Assembly (NCBI GenBank): GCA_946612405.1
Contig: CAMOEQ010000001.1
Coordinates: 20,212 to 84,211, forward strand
DNA length: 64,000 nt
Direction: 5' to 3'
Source of the DNA: an uncultured Erysipelotrichaceae bacterium
Lineage (GTDB): Bacteria; Bacillota_I; Bacilli_A; RFN20; CAG-826
This document shows, in pieces, positions 52,671-61,031 of this stretch. The notes under the pieces were generated by a model. The model saw nothing but the letters and a program-made list of their open reading frames with translations, searched no databases and had not been told where the DNA came from. Both the position numbers and the translations under genes were made by a program. How positions within the stretch are numbered: the first letter of the stretch is position 1; every line of letters begins with the position of its first letter.

Positions 52671-55094
52671 ATGTTTTCCTCGAAAAAAGAGTTCAAAGAA
52701 ATATATCAACAACGTTTAATAGAACGTTATGGAAATTCAGTTCAAGAAGCTCATCCAAGTGAACTATATGATGTTCTTGGCGAGATGGTAAGAGATTACG
52801 CTGGTAAATTCTGGCGAAATACTCGTGAAGATGTTCTTCACAAAGGTCGTAAACAATTAATTTATTTCTCAATGGAGTTTTTAATTGGTCGACTTTTAAC
52901 AAACAATTTACAAAATTTAGGAATTTACGATGTTGCTAAAGAAGGTTTAGCGGATTTAGGCATCGATATTAATAAGCTTGAAGACGAAGAAACCGATGCT
53001 GGTTTAGGTAATGGTGGTCTAGGTCGACTTGCTGCCTGTTTCCTTGATTCAATTTCCTCTTTAGGTTATCCAGTTCAAGGAAATACCATTAGATATGAAT
53101 ATGGCTTCTTCCGTCAATTAATTCAAAAAGGAAGACAATTCGAAGTCCCAGATCAATGGTTAACAAACGGTTTTGTCTTTGAGACAAGAAAATCAAAACA
53201 CTCCGTTGAAATTGAATTTGGTGGCTCTTCAGAATCTTATATTAAAGAAGATGGCTCATTCGGTTTAAGAACTGTAGGAGCAACTCATGTTAAAGCCGTT
53301 CCTTACGATGTTTCAATCGTTGGCTATCGTAATGGCGTTTGTAATACTTTAAGACTTTGGTCGGCTGAACCAAGTGAAGAAAATCTTCCAAAAGGCGTTC
53401 CATTTGAAGAATATTTATCAACTTTAAAAGAATTATCACATGGTTTATATCCAGATGATTCTACTCAAAAAGGTCGTCTTTTACGTTTAAAACAACAATA
53501 TTTCCTTGTTAGCAGTGGACTTCAATCAATTTTAAGAGGTCACATGAGAGAACATGGAACATTGCTCAATCTACATGAATATTACGTTTTCCAACTTAAC
53601 GATACTCATCCAATTTTAGCTATTCCTGAATTAATGAGATTAATGATGGACGTTTATGGCTATGGCTGGGATGAAACTTGGAATGTCGTTACTAAATCAG
53701 TAGCGTATACAAACCACACGATTATGGCCGAAGCTTTAGAAAAATGGCCAGTTGATTATGTTCAACAAGTTTGTCCACGTTGTTACATGATTATTGAAGA
53801 AATCAATCGACGCGCTAATCAATATTTGGATTCTAAAGGCGCTGATGCAGCCACTAGATATGCTACTCAAATCATCAAAGATGGTTTGATTCATATGACC
53901 AATCTAGCAATCTTTGCTTCTTTCTCAATTAATGGCGTGGCTAAACTTCACACTGAAATTTTAAAGAAAGAAACATTTAAAGAATTTTATTCTTTATTCC
54001 CAGAAAAATTCAATAATAAAACAAATGGTGTTACTCAACGTAGATGGTTGATGTACTGCAATCCACGTTTAGAAAAACTTATCGATGATCGTATCGGTAC
54101 TAAATGGAAAACCGATATGGAAGATGAAATCATCAAACTTAAACCATTTGCAAGTGATAAGAAAACTAAAGATTTATTCTTAGATATTAAACATGAGAAA
54201 AAAGTTGCATTGGCAAAATATATTAAAGAGAAGATGAACATTGATGTTGATGTTAATTCTATCTTTGATGTTCAAATTAAAAGATTGCATGCTTATAAGC
54301 GTCAATTAATGAACATCTTCCACGTTATATATCTATATAATAGAATTAAATCCGATCCGAACTTTAAGATGTATCCACGTACCTTCATCTTTGGTGCGAA
54401 GGCTGCTCCAAGTTATGTTTATGCAAAAAAGATTATTCAATTAATCATTTCAGTTTCAAATGTCGTTAATAACGATCCAGAAGTTTCTAAATTTATGAAA
54501 GTTATCTTCATGGAAAATTATGGTGTCTCACTTGCTGAAAAGATTATTCCAGCCGCTGATGTTAGTGAACAAATCTCAACTGCTTCTAAAGAAGCAAGTG
54601 GCACTTCAAATATGAAATTCATGATGAATGGTGCAATTACACTTGGCACTCTTGATGGAGCTAATGTTGAAATTAAAGACTTCGTTGGTGATGAAAATTG
54701 CGTCATCTTTGGTTTAACCAGTGAACAAGTTTTGAATTATTACGCTAATGGTGGTTATTCTGCTTGGGATGAATATAACAATAATCCAATCGTCCATGAA
54801 ATTATGGATTCACTCCGCGTTGGACCTTGGGTCACTAAACCAGACAAATTCACAATGATCTTTGATGAAATTATGAATAATAACGATTGTTATTTCATTT
54901 TGAAAGATTTACCAGAATATATCAAAGCTCAACAAAAGATTGAAAAATTATATCAAGACCGCGATAAATGGGCCGAAATGTGCTTGATTAATATTGCTGG
55001 TAGTGGTTATTTCTCTTCTGATAGAACCATTAAAGAATACATTAAAGATATTTGGCACCTTCAAAAAGTCTCTGTTAAAAATGATAAACATTAA
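52671..55094 (+). CDS. glgP: Glycogen/maltodextrin phosphorylase
   Basis: GT35 enzyme releasing glucose 1-phosphate from glucan ends. The N-terminal EDEETDAGLGNGGLGRLAACFLDS and the PLP-binding lysine in EASGTSNMKFMMNG are diagnostic. The 807 residues are normal. It lies in one operon with glgB and overlaps the dUTPase gene by 14 bp. With GlgC/D/A and GlgB it completes the glycogen cycle. Confidence 0.95.
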   Translation: MFSSKKEFKEIYQQRLIERYGNSVQEAHPSELYDVLGEMVRDYAGKFWRNTREDVLHKGRKQLIYFSMEFLIGRLLTNNLQNLGIYDVAKEGLADLGIDINKLEDEETDAGLGNGGLGRLAACFLDSISSLGYPVQGNTIRYEYGFFRQLIQKGRQFEVPDQWLTNGFVFETRKSKHSVEIEFGGSSESYIKEDGSFGLRTVGATHVKAVPYDVSIVGYRNGVCNTLRLWSAEPSEENLPKGVPFEEYLSTLKELSHGLYPDDSTQKGRLLRLKQQYFLVSSGLQSILRGHMREHGTLLNLHEYYVFQLNDTHPILAIPELMRLMMDVYGYGWDETWNVVTKSVAYTNHTIMAEALEKWPVDYVQQVCPRCYMIIEEINRRANQYLDSKGADAATRYATQIIKDGLIHMTNLAIFASFSINGVAKLHTEILKKETFKEFYSLFPEKFNNKTNGVTQRRWLMYCNPRLEKLIDDRIGTKWKTDMEDEIIKLKPFASDKKTKDLFLDIKHEKKVALAKYIKEKMNIDVDVNSIFDVQIKRLHAYKRQLMNIFHVIYLYNRIKSDPNFKMYPRTFIFGAKAAPSYVYAKKIIQLIISVSNVVNNDPEVSKFMKVIFMENYGVSLAEKIIPAADVSEQISTASKEASGTSNMKFMMNGAITLGTLDGANVEIKDFVGDENCVIFGLTSEQVLNYYANGGYSAWDEYNNNPIVHEIMDSLRVGPWVTKPDKFTMIFDEIMNNNDCYFILKDLPEYIKAQQKIEKLYQDRDKWAEMCLINIAGSGYFSSDRTIKEYIKDIWHLQKVSVKNDKH

Positions 55095-55569
55095 AGAATT
55101 ATATTCTTTACAAGCAAGCCTTGATCAAGAGATTGCTTTAAATCATCATGTTACATACGAATCAACTTTTGAGCGTCGTCTTTTAGCGCTCATCGTTGAA
55201 ATAGGTGAACTTGCTAATGAAACTAGATGTTTTAAATATTGGTCAAATAAAGGTCCATCTCCAAAAGAAGTGGTGATGGATGAATTTGCTGATGGAATTC
55301 ATTTCCTTTTATCGCTTGGCATTCCTTTAAAGGCTGATAAATTTGATTATGAAATCGCAAAAAGTGATTTAGATTTAACTAGACAAATTCATGAAGTCTA
55401 TAAAGCTGCTACTTTATTGTTAGATCATTATGATTTAAAGCATTATTATGATACATTTCAAAAATATCTAAATTTGTCTGCTTCAATCGGAATGAGCGAA
55501 GATGATATAATCTCTTCATATAAAGCTAAATTAAAAATAAATCACGTAAGACAAGAAACAAATTATTAA
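55081..55569 (+). CDS. Dimeric dUTPase (all-alpha NTP pyrophosphatase family)
   Basis: Hydrolyses dUTP to dUMP, keeping uracil out of DNA. The family's metal motifs EIGELANE (about 42-49) and DEFADGIHFLLSLG (about 66-79) fit the ExxE...ExxD pattern of MazG-like dimeric dUTPases. The 162 residues agree. The open frame goes back to 54994, but the ATG at 55081 is preferred because upstream codons are the out-of-frame end of glgP. A terminator follows. Confidence 0.85.
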   Translation: MINIKELYSLQASLDQEIALNHHVTYESTFERRLLALIVEIGELANETRCFKYWSNKGPSPKEVVMDEFADGIHFLLSLGIPLKADKFDYEIAKSDLDLTRQIHEVYKAATLLLDHYDLKHYYDTFQKYLNLSASIGMSEDDIISSYKAKLKINHVRQETNY

Positions 55570-55597
55570 AAAACGGTCACTCGACCGTTTTCTTTTT
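55570..55597 (+). terminator. Terminator after glgB-glgP-dUTPase
   Basis: AAAACGGTC (55570-55578), loop ACTC, GACCGTTTT (55583-55591), then CTTTTT. Its A-rich side could also serve the convergent membrane protein gene. Confidence 0.88.
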
Positions 55598-55610
55598 ATC
55601 TATAGATAAA

Positions 55611-56027
55611 TTATTGAACATCAACTACTTTTTCGTTACCTTTATGTCTAACTGCAATCCTGCCTAAAATAGCACCAGCTAAGATGATTTCATTACCGAT
55701 TGCACCTAAAACGATAGCGACAACATAAAGAGTTTTGCTTTCTCTTTTTCTAGCGATTAAACCAACGATTGATGATGCAAGCATTACAAGTTGTAATAAA
55801 AGCATAAATACACCCATTGAAATGAATGTTGCTTGCCAAATCGCAATAGCAACATCAAGACTTTCAGTTGTTTCTAAAGTACCATTTTGAATACCTTCTT
55901 TAACGATTTGAACCATTGTTGGAGAACCTAGAACTAAGAAGATAATACCGCAAATTAAAAGTGAAATAGCGGTAACAAAACCAATGATTGCGCCAATAAG
56001 TAAGATAATTCCTGAAGCTTTTTTCAT
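55611..56027 (-). CDS. Small multi-pass membrane protein of unknown function
   Basis: The 138 residues contain about four hydrophobic segments (4-33, 63-90 with a short break, 103-122), and a 30-residue polar part between the first and second. The short basic tail is RHKGNEKVVDVQ. No motif points to a function. It lies three bases behind the DUF523 gene and should share its transcript. Confidence 0.65.
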   Translation of the reverse strand: MKKASGIILLIGAIIGFVTAISLLICGIIFLVLGSPTMVQIVKEGIQNGTLETTESLDVAIAIWQATFISMGVFMLLLQLVMLASSIVGLIARKRESKTLYVVAIVLGAIGNEIILAGAILGRIAVRHKGNEKVVDVQ

Positions 56028-56030
56028 AAT

Positions 56031-56468
56031 TTACTCTTTTAATAATTTGTCAATTTCGTTTTCAGAAAAGACTTCGATTCCATGTGCTTTAAGTGTGCGA
56101 GCTGTTACGCCCATACCAGGAACAAGTCGATCCATAAAATAACCATTATGAATCATATGAGTTCCGCATGATGGTGAATTCTCTTTTAAAACTGCTTTCG
56201 TGATACCGAGATATTTACATAAAGCTAAAGCTTTATTTGCACCAAGTTCAAATTGTCTTGTGACATTTTTACCACTTTTATGGTAGACTTGCGAACCTTT
56301 GATTTCGCTTGGTTCTCGAGGTATAGATAATCCACCTTCAACTTCTGGGCAAAATAAAACTAAGTCGTATCTTTCTTTTAATTTTTCGATATCGGGGCAA
56401 TATTTACCTTCACCCTTATAGTTAGTTTTTTCACCAACTAAACACGCACTAACTAGAATCTTTTGCAT
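56031..56468 (-). CDS. DUF523 protein, TudS-type thiouracil desulfidase candidate
   Basis: The family motifs are complete: SACLVG...NYKGEGKYC near the N terminus, CPEVEGGLSIPREPSEI in the middle and KENSPSCG near 97-104. The three conserved cysteines can hold a [4Fe-4S] cluster with one open site. Characterised DUF523 members (TudS) remove sulfur from 2-thiouracil, and the substrate here is inferred. A thiouridine-linked role would fit the presence of ThiI at 29811-30977. The ATG lies six bases after TAGAAT (56475-56480, -35 TTGAGA 56497-56502) with no Shine-Dalgarno. Confidence 0.8.
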   Translation of the reverse strand: MQKILVSACLVGEKTNYKGEGKYCPDIEKLKERYDLVLFCPEVEGGLSIPREPSEIKGSQVYHKSGKNVTRQFELGANKALALCKYLGITKAVLKENSPSCGTHMIHNGYFMDRLVPGMGVTARTLKAHGIEVFSENEIDKLLKE

Positions 56469-56474
56469 AAAAAT

Positions 56475-56518
56475 ATTCTATCAAATAGGTAATATTTCTC
56501 AATGAAATATAGTAAAAT
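56475..56518. promoter_or_regulatory. Back-to-back leaderless promoters of tudS and ygjP
   Basis: Minus strand: -35 TTGAGA (56497-56502), 16 bp, -10 TAGAAT (56475-56480), ATG six bases on. Plus strand: -10 TAAAAT (56513-56518), ATG at 56526 after seven bases, weak -35. The whole 57-bp gap is filled by these elements. Confidence 0.65.
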
Positions 56519-56525
56519 CTTAAAT

Positions 56526-57146
56526 ATGAAGCAAGAGCAGTTTGAATTCGTTAAAGATAATAACTCTTACAATGTCTTTGTTACTTATAAATATCAAAGG
56601 AATATATATTTTAGATATAAAAAAGATGGTTTTCATATCAGCGCTCCTTATTTTACTAGGCGCAAAACTATCGAAGCTGGTATTGATAAATTCTTTGATA
56701 AATTACTTAAACAACATGTTGCTAAAACATCACATTTTTCATTTGAAGATGATTACGTTTATCTTCTTGGAGAAAAAGTCGCTATTTCCTTACTTAATAT
56801 AAAAAAAGAAGAGGAATTGCATAAATATTTAAAAAAATATGCTTTAGAAATAATTTCGCAAGAAGTTGAAAAATATCGACAAATTATGGATATTTCGACC
56901 ATTTATAAATTAAGAATTGCTGATACGACTCGCCAATATGGATCGAATTCTAAAAAGACTCACACATTATCATTTCAAACATCTTTAATTCATTATTCTT
57001 TAGATATAATTGATACGGTGGTGGTCCATGAACTCGCCCATGAATTTGAAAGAAATCACCAAAAACATTTCTATGAAATTGTTTATAAATATTGTCCTAA
57101 CTACAAACCACTTCAAAGAAAATTAAAAAGAGGAATCCATCAATGA
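56526..57146 (+). CDS. YgjP-type M48-like metallopeptidase
   Basis: The zinc motif HELAH (His168, Glu169, His172) with a third His about six residues on (RNHQKHF) marks the YgjP/DUF45 family, whose cellular substrates are not well known. The 206 residues are close to usual. An in-frame ATG at 56502 would lie upstream of the best -10; the ATG at 56526 matches the leaderless spacing. It overlaps the next gene by ATGA. Confidence 0.8.
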   Translation: MKQEQFEFVKDNNSYNVFVTYKYQRNIYFRYKKDGFHISAPYFTRRKTIEAGIDKFFDKLLKQHVAKTSHFSFEDDYVYLLGEKVAISLLNIKKEEELHKYLKKYALEIISQEVEKYRQIMDISTIYKLRIADTTRQYGSNSKKTHTLSFQTSLIHYSLDIIDTVVVHELAHEFERNHQKHFYEIVYKYCPNYKPLQRKLKRGIHQ

Positions 57147-57874
57147 TAAAAGAAATTAAATCTCGTCAAAACGAATTAATTAAAGAAATTGCTAAATTAT
57201 CTTCATCTTCTTATAGAAAAGATAGCCACAAATTTAAAGTTGATGGTTTTCATATGTTTGAGATGGCTAAAGAAAGCGGACAACTTTTAGAAATTTTTAC
57301 ATTAAAGGAAATTAAAGATTTAGATAAAAATATTGATCAATACATCGTCACCCCTGAAATAATGGAAAAAATATCTTCAAACAAATCTCCGCAAGGTATT
57401 GTTTCAATTTGTAAAATTAAGGACGAATCTTTAATTAAATCTAACCAGGTTTTATATTTAGACGACGTCTCTGATCCAGGTAATTTAGGAACGATTCTAA
57501 GGACCGCTTTAGCCTTTGATTTTTCTGATGTAATTTTATCGAAAAATTGTTGTTCGATTTATAATGAAAAAGTCCTGCAAGCTAGCCAAGGCGCTATATT
57601 CAATTTGAATATAGTTCATGATAAAAATCTCTTAGATTTAAAGAAAGAAAATTACGAAATAATCGCTACCGAAATTAAGGGTTCAACTTCATTAAAAAAT
57701 ATCAAAATTAATTCCAAATTTGTCTTGGTTCTTGGCAACGAAGCTCATGGTGTTAGTGAACCTATATTAAAGTTAGCGGATAAACGTGTTCGCATCGATA
57801 TTAAAAACATCGAGTCATTAAATGTTGCTATTGCTGGTGCAATTGCAATGTACGAATTATCACAAAATAAATAA
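57143..57874 (+). CDS. SpoU/TrmH-family RNA 2'-O-methyltransferase
   Basis: An N-terminal substrate-binding domain (about 1-95, L30e-like) is followed by the SPOUT domain with DDVSDPGNLGTILRTA, LGNEAHGVSEPI and SLNVAIAGAIAMYEL, the three knot motifs. The 243 residues match rRNA methyltransferases such as those found beside pheST in Bacillus (ysgA position). The target nucleotide cannot be told from sequence alone. Confidence 0.88.
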   Translation: MIKEIKSRQNELIKEIAKLSSSSYRKDSHKFKVDGFHMFEMAKESGQLLEIFTLKEIKDLDKNIDQYIVTPEIMEKISSNKSPQGIVSICKIKDESLIKSNQVLYLDDVSDPGNLGTILRTALAFDFSDVILSKNCCSIYNEKVLQASQGAIFNLNIVHDKNLLDLKKENYEIIATEIKGSTSLKNIKINSKFVLVLGNEAHGVSEPILKLADKRVRIDIKNIESLNVAIAGAIAMYELSQNK

Positions 57875-57934
57875 TTCTTGTCCTTAATGGACACTTAAAT
57901 TAAAATAATTTTGTTAAGAAGGAAGGCTTAAATT

Positions 57935-59644
57935 ATGAAAAAATTTAAACTATTAGCATTTACTATGTTGGCTTCGTCGTTAGCCCTTAGTAGCTGCATG
58001 TTGATGCCTAAGAAAAAAACTTCTAGCTCAACAAGCGATCCTACATCAACTTCATCAACGACTTCGGAAGATCCATCCGTAAACAATTGGTCAGATAGTG
58101 TCTTAAATGAGATGAAACAATATATGGATGGCGAAGTCATTCCATATTTCTCTGGCACTTGGAAATGGGGCTATGATGAAGAATACGGTTGTTATTCAGG
58201 CGTTTCAACTGATACAGGCCCATCTGTACCAATAGCTGCTTTTGATTCTACTTGGAATAAATCAATCGATACCGAAAATGATGAAGGCGAATTTACCAAA
58301 ATTCACACTGATGGCGTAGTTTATGTTGCTGTTGCCGAATATGAAGACGGCACTTACGTTGACTGTTATTTCAATGAAGAATACACTGATTGGGATGCTG
58401 AATTAAAACCTAGCCTTGAACTATATTTTGGCGAAGTTCCACCTTTCCCTGCTGGAAAATGGTCGACACTTTATCAATCTAGTTATGAAGGTGTTTATTA
58501 TATTCAAAGCGGGCATAGTTATAACTATACTGCAATGAAAACATTATATGAAAGCAATCACTATACATTCTACGAAGATGAATATGGCGAATCTTTCTTC
58601 AAGAAAACATCAACTGGTTACTTAAATGGATATTTTGATCAAAATGCCGACTTAAAACTTGGTTATGTTTATTTTTACTTAAGTGATGAACCACCTGTTG
58701 AAGAAGAATTTGAATTAACTGCTGATAAAGCTAAAGCTTTAGTCGGTGAAGATGTTACATTTACAATTACAAGAGGTTCAACAGTTGAAGTTGGAACAGT
58801 TACATATAGCGTCTCTCCAACAACTGCTGCAACCCTTAAATCTTCCGATAATAGTTCAGCTGTCTTTACAATTAAAGAAGCTGGTGAATTAACCTTTACC
58901 GCTAAACAAGGTGATTATGAGTCAACTGTTACAATCAAGACTTATACCGAATATCCAAAACCAACAAGCATTACCTTTAAAAAAGCTTCATATACAATTG
59001 AACAAGGTAAAACCTTGGATTTAAAAGGCGAATTCACAGTCTTGCCAGAAGATGCTGATGATTATTCTCTCACCTATGAAGTAACTGGTAATAGTGGTTT
59101 ATCCATTTCTAATAGTGGTGTTGTTACTGCAACAGCTAGTGCAAGCACAAGTCAAACAGCCACTGTAAAAATTAGTTATTCTGAAACTGTCTATGGCACA
59201 TGTACACTTAATGTGGTTGAACCAGCTAAAGAAGTAACTGTTACAAAAACAATTGATCAAATTGCTGATGCAAATAGTTGGGTAAGTGAACATCAATATT
59301 TATCATTCAAATTAGATGATGTCGTTTCTGTTGAAGCTACATCTGGAACAAATAATGCTAAATATTATGACGCATCCCAAGGTAAACAATGGAGAATTTA
59401 TCACTCCGAAAGTGGCGCATTTACAATTTCTGTTCCAGCCGGAAATACACTTCTATCCATCACAATTACCTTTAAAGCCAATAATAGTGGTACATTAAAA
59501 GGACCAAGTGGAGCTGAAGTTGCTAGCGGAACAGCTGTTGCTGTTACTGGTAATAGTGCAACCTTTACAGCCGATGGTGGTGATAATGCTGCTGGAACCA
59601 ATGGTCAAGTTCGTGTTACTAGCATCTCTGTAACATATAAATAA
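57935..59644 (+). CDS. Lipoprotein with Ig-like (BIG) domains
   Basis: The signal peptide MKKFKLLAFTMLASSLALSSC has lipobox LSSC with Cys21. A Ser/Thr-rich linker (about 28-50) lifts the rest from the membrane. A first domain (about 55-250, rich in Tyr, Trp and acidic residues) is unknown to me. Then come two Ig-like segments (about 262-345 and 347-430, the latter with BIG2-type ITFKKASYTIEQGKTLDL) and a C-terminal beta domain (about 435-569) rich in Thr, Gly and Asn. AGGAAGG stands before the ATG. A surface adhesin or glycan-binding role is inferred only from the architecture. Confidence 0.75.
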   Translation: MKKFKLLAFTMLASSLALSSCMLMPKKKTSSSTSDPTSTSSTTSEDPSVNNWSDSVLNEMKQYMDGEVIPYFSGTWKWGYDEEYGCYSGVSTDTGPSVPIAAFDSTWNKSIDTENDEGEFTKIHTDGVVYVAVAEYEDGTYVDCYFNEEYTDWDAELKPSLELYFGEVPPFPAGKWSTLYQSSYEGVYYIQSGHSYNYTAMKTLYESNHYTFYEDEYGESFFKKTSTGYLNGYFDQNADLKLGYVYFYLSDEPPVEEEFELTADKAKALVGEDVTFTITRGSTVEVGTVTYSVSPTTAATLKSSDNSSAVFTIKEAGELTFTAKQGDYESTVTIKTYTEYPKPTSITFKKASYTIEQGKTLDLKGEFTVLPEDADDYSLTYEVTGNSGLSISNSGVVTATASASTSQTATVKISYSETVYGTCTLNVVEPAKEVTVTKTIDQIADANSWVSEHQYLSFKLDDVVSVEATSGTNNAKYYDASQGKQWRIYHSESGAFTISVPAGNTLLSITITFKANNSGTLKGPSGAEVASGTAVAVTGNSATFTADGGDNAAGTNGQVRVTSISVTYK

Positions 59645-59663
59645 TTTATAAAATTATTTGATT

Positions 59664-59688
59664 AAGGATCGGGAAACCGGTCCTTTTT
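59664..59688 (+). terminator. Terminator after the Ig-like lipoprotein gene
   Basis: AAGGATCGG (59664-59672), tetraloop GAAA, CCGGTCCTT (59677-59685; one T-G pair), then T. Confidence 0.88.
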
Positions 59689-59737
59689 CATATAAATTTG
59701 CTCTTAAAAAGATATTTATCTATTTTAGGAGATGGGT

Positions 59738-59743
59738 TATAAT
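59738..59743 (+). promoter_or_regulatory. -10 element of the pheST T-box transcript
   Basis: Consensus TATAAT; no clear -35 at standard spacing. Transcription would start near 59750, giving a leader of about 227 bases. Confidence 0.55.
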
Positions 59744-59749
59744 TATTAC

Positions 59750-59960
59750 GCGTTGACGAGAAGTAGTAACTCTATCAACATCTATAAATAGGGAATGTGG
59801 AATAGTGGAACCCACAACTTATAGATGAGAGCGAATTCACCTCTGAGCATGTTAGGTAACTAACCGTTAGTCGCGTTAAGACTTAGAGCAACAAATAAAT
59901 AAAGTTGAAGAAGGATGGCACCACGGGGAAACTCGTTCCTAGAGTGTCATTTTATTTTAT
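59750..59960 (+). promoter_or_regulatory. T-box riboswitch of pheST (specifier TTC)
   Basis: The specifier TTC (59837-59839, in GCGAATTCACC) reads tRNA-Phe(GAA). The T-box is GGATGGCACCACGG (59913-59926), pairing with the tRNA acceptor end. The competing terminator pairs ATGGCAC (59915-59921) with GTGTCAT (59944-59950) and is followed by TTTTATTTTAT. Uncharged tRNA-Phe should favour read-through into pheS. Confidence 0.93.
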
Positions 59961-59976
59961 AAAAAAGGAGAAAAAT

Positions 59977-61017
59977 ATGTCCGAAATATTCTCAAAAGTA
60001 ACACAAATTAAAGAGAAGATAATTTCTGAGATGAATTCGATTAAAGATGAAGCTTCTTTAAAAGAATTTCAAGAAAAACATCTTTCAAAAAAATCAGAAT
60101 TATCACAACTAATGGGTGAAATCAGAAATCTTGCTAATGAAGAAAAAGCTAAATTTGGCCAAGCAATGAATGAAGCTAGAAACGCTGTTAATGAAGCTTT
60201 CCAAAAGAAAACAAAAGAAATTAATGATGCCCTTTTAGCGATTAAACTTGCCAAAGAAAAGATCGATATCACTCTTCCTGGCTATAACTATAAAATGGGT
60301 GGAATCAATCCATTCTATTTAGTTCAAGATGAAATTATTGATACATTTGTATCAATGGGATACGAAGTTAAAGAAGGACCGGATGTTGAATCTGATTATT
60401 ATAATTTTGAAAGAATGAATATTCCTGCTAATCACCCAGCTCGTGAAATGCAAGATTCTTTCTATATTAATCCAACTACTCTTTTAAGAACTCACACCTC
60501 TCCAGAACAAGCTAGAGCAATGGATGAAAAAGGTGGTAAACCTCTCATGATGATTTGCCCTGGCAAATGCTTTAGAAGAGATGATGATGATGTTACTCAT
60601 TCCCATCAATTCGGACAAATTGAAGGTCTTGTCGTTGGTAAAGGAATAACCTTAGCCAATTTAAAAGGTACCTTAGAATTATTTATTCGCAAAATGTTTG
60701 GCGAAAAACGTCAAGTTAGATTCCGTGGTTCATATTTCCCATTTACCGAACCATCAGTTGAAGTCGATGTCACTTGTATGAATTGTGGTGGTAAAGGCTG
60801 TCCAACATGTAAAGGTACTGGATTTATTGAAATCTTAGGTGCTGGTATGGTTCATCCAAATGTCTTAAAGATGTCAGGATATGATCCAGAAGTATATAGT
60901 GGCTTCGCCTTTGGCGTTGGCATTGAACGTGTCGCGATGCTTCGTTATGGAATCGATGATATCCGTAAAATTTATCAAGGTGATGTTCGATTTATCGAAC
61001 AATTCACTAGAAAATAA
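59977..61017 (+). CDS. pheS: Phenylalanyl-tRNA synthetase alpha subunit
   Basis: Class II catalytic subunit. The N-terminal coiled coil (about 1-85) is followed by HPAREMQDSFY, RTHTSPEQARAM (motif 2 region), FRRDDDDVTHSHQFGQIEG and the C-terminal GFAFGVGIERVAMLRYGIDDIR (motif 3). The 346 residues are standard. The open frame extends to 59905 through the T-box terminator; the ATG at 59977 has AAGGAG upstream. Confidence 0.95.
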   Translation: MSEIFSKVTQIKEKIISEMNSIKDEASLKEFQEKHLSKKSELSQLMGEIRNLANEEKAKFGQAMNEARNAVNEAFQKKTKEINDALLAIKLAKEKIDITLPGYNYKMGGINPFYLVQDEIIDTFVSMGYEVKEGPDVESDYYNFERMNIPANHPAREMQDSFYINPTTLLRTHTSPEQARAMDEKGGKPLMMICPGKCFRRDDDDVTHSHQFGQIEGLVVGKGITLANLKGTLELFIRKMFGEKRQVRFRGSYFPFTEPSVEVDVTCMNCGGKGCPTCKGTGFIEILGAGMVHPNVLKMSGYDPEVYSGFAFGVGIERVAMLRYGIDDIRKIYQGDVRFIEQFTRK

Positions 61018-61031
61018 GGAGGAAATAGCTC

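Noticed and set aside
57881..57900. Terminator after the SpoU methyltransferase gene
   Set aside because: TGTCC and GGACA pair over a short loop, but the stem is only about five pairs and no T run follows.
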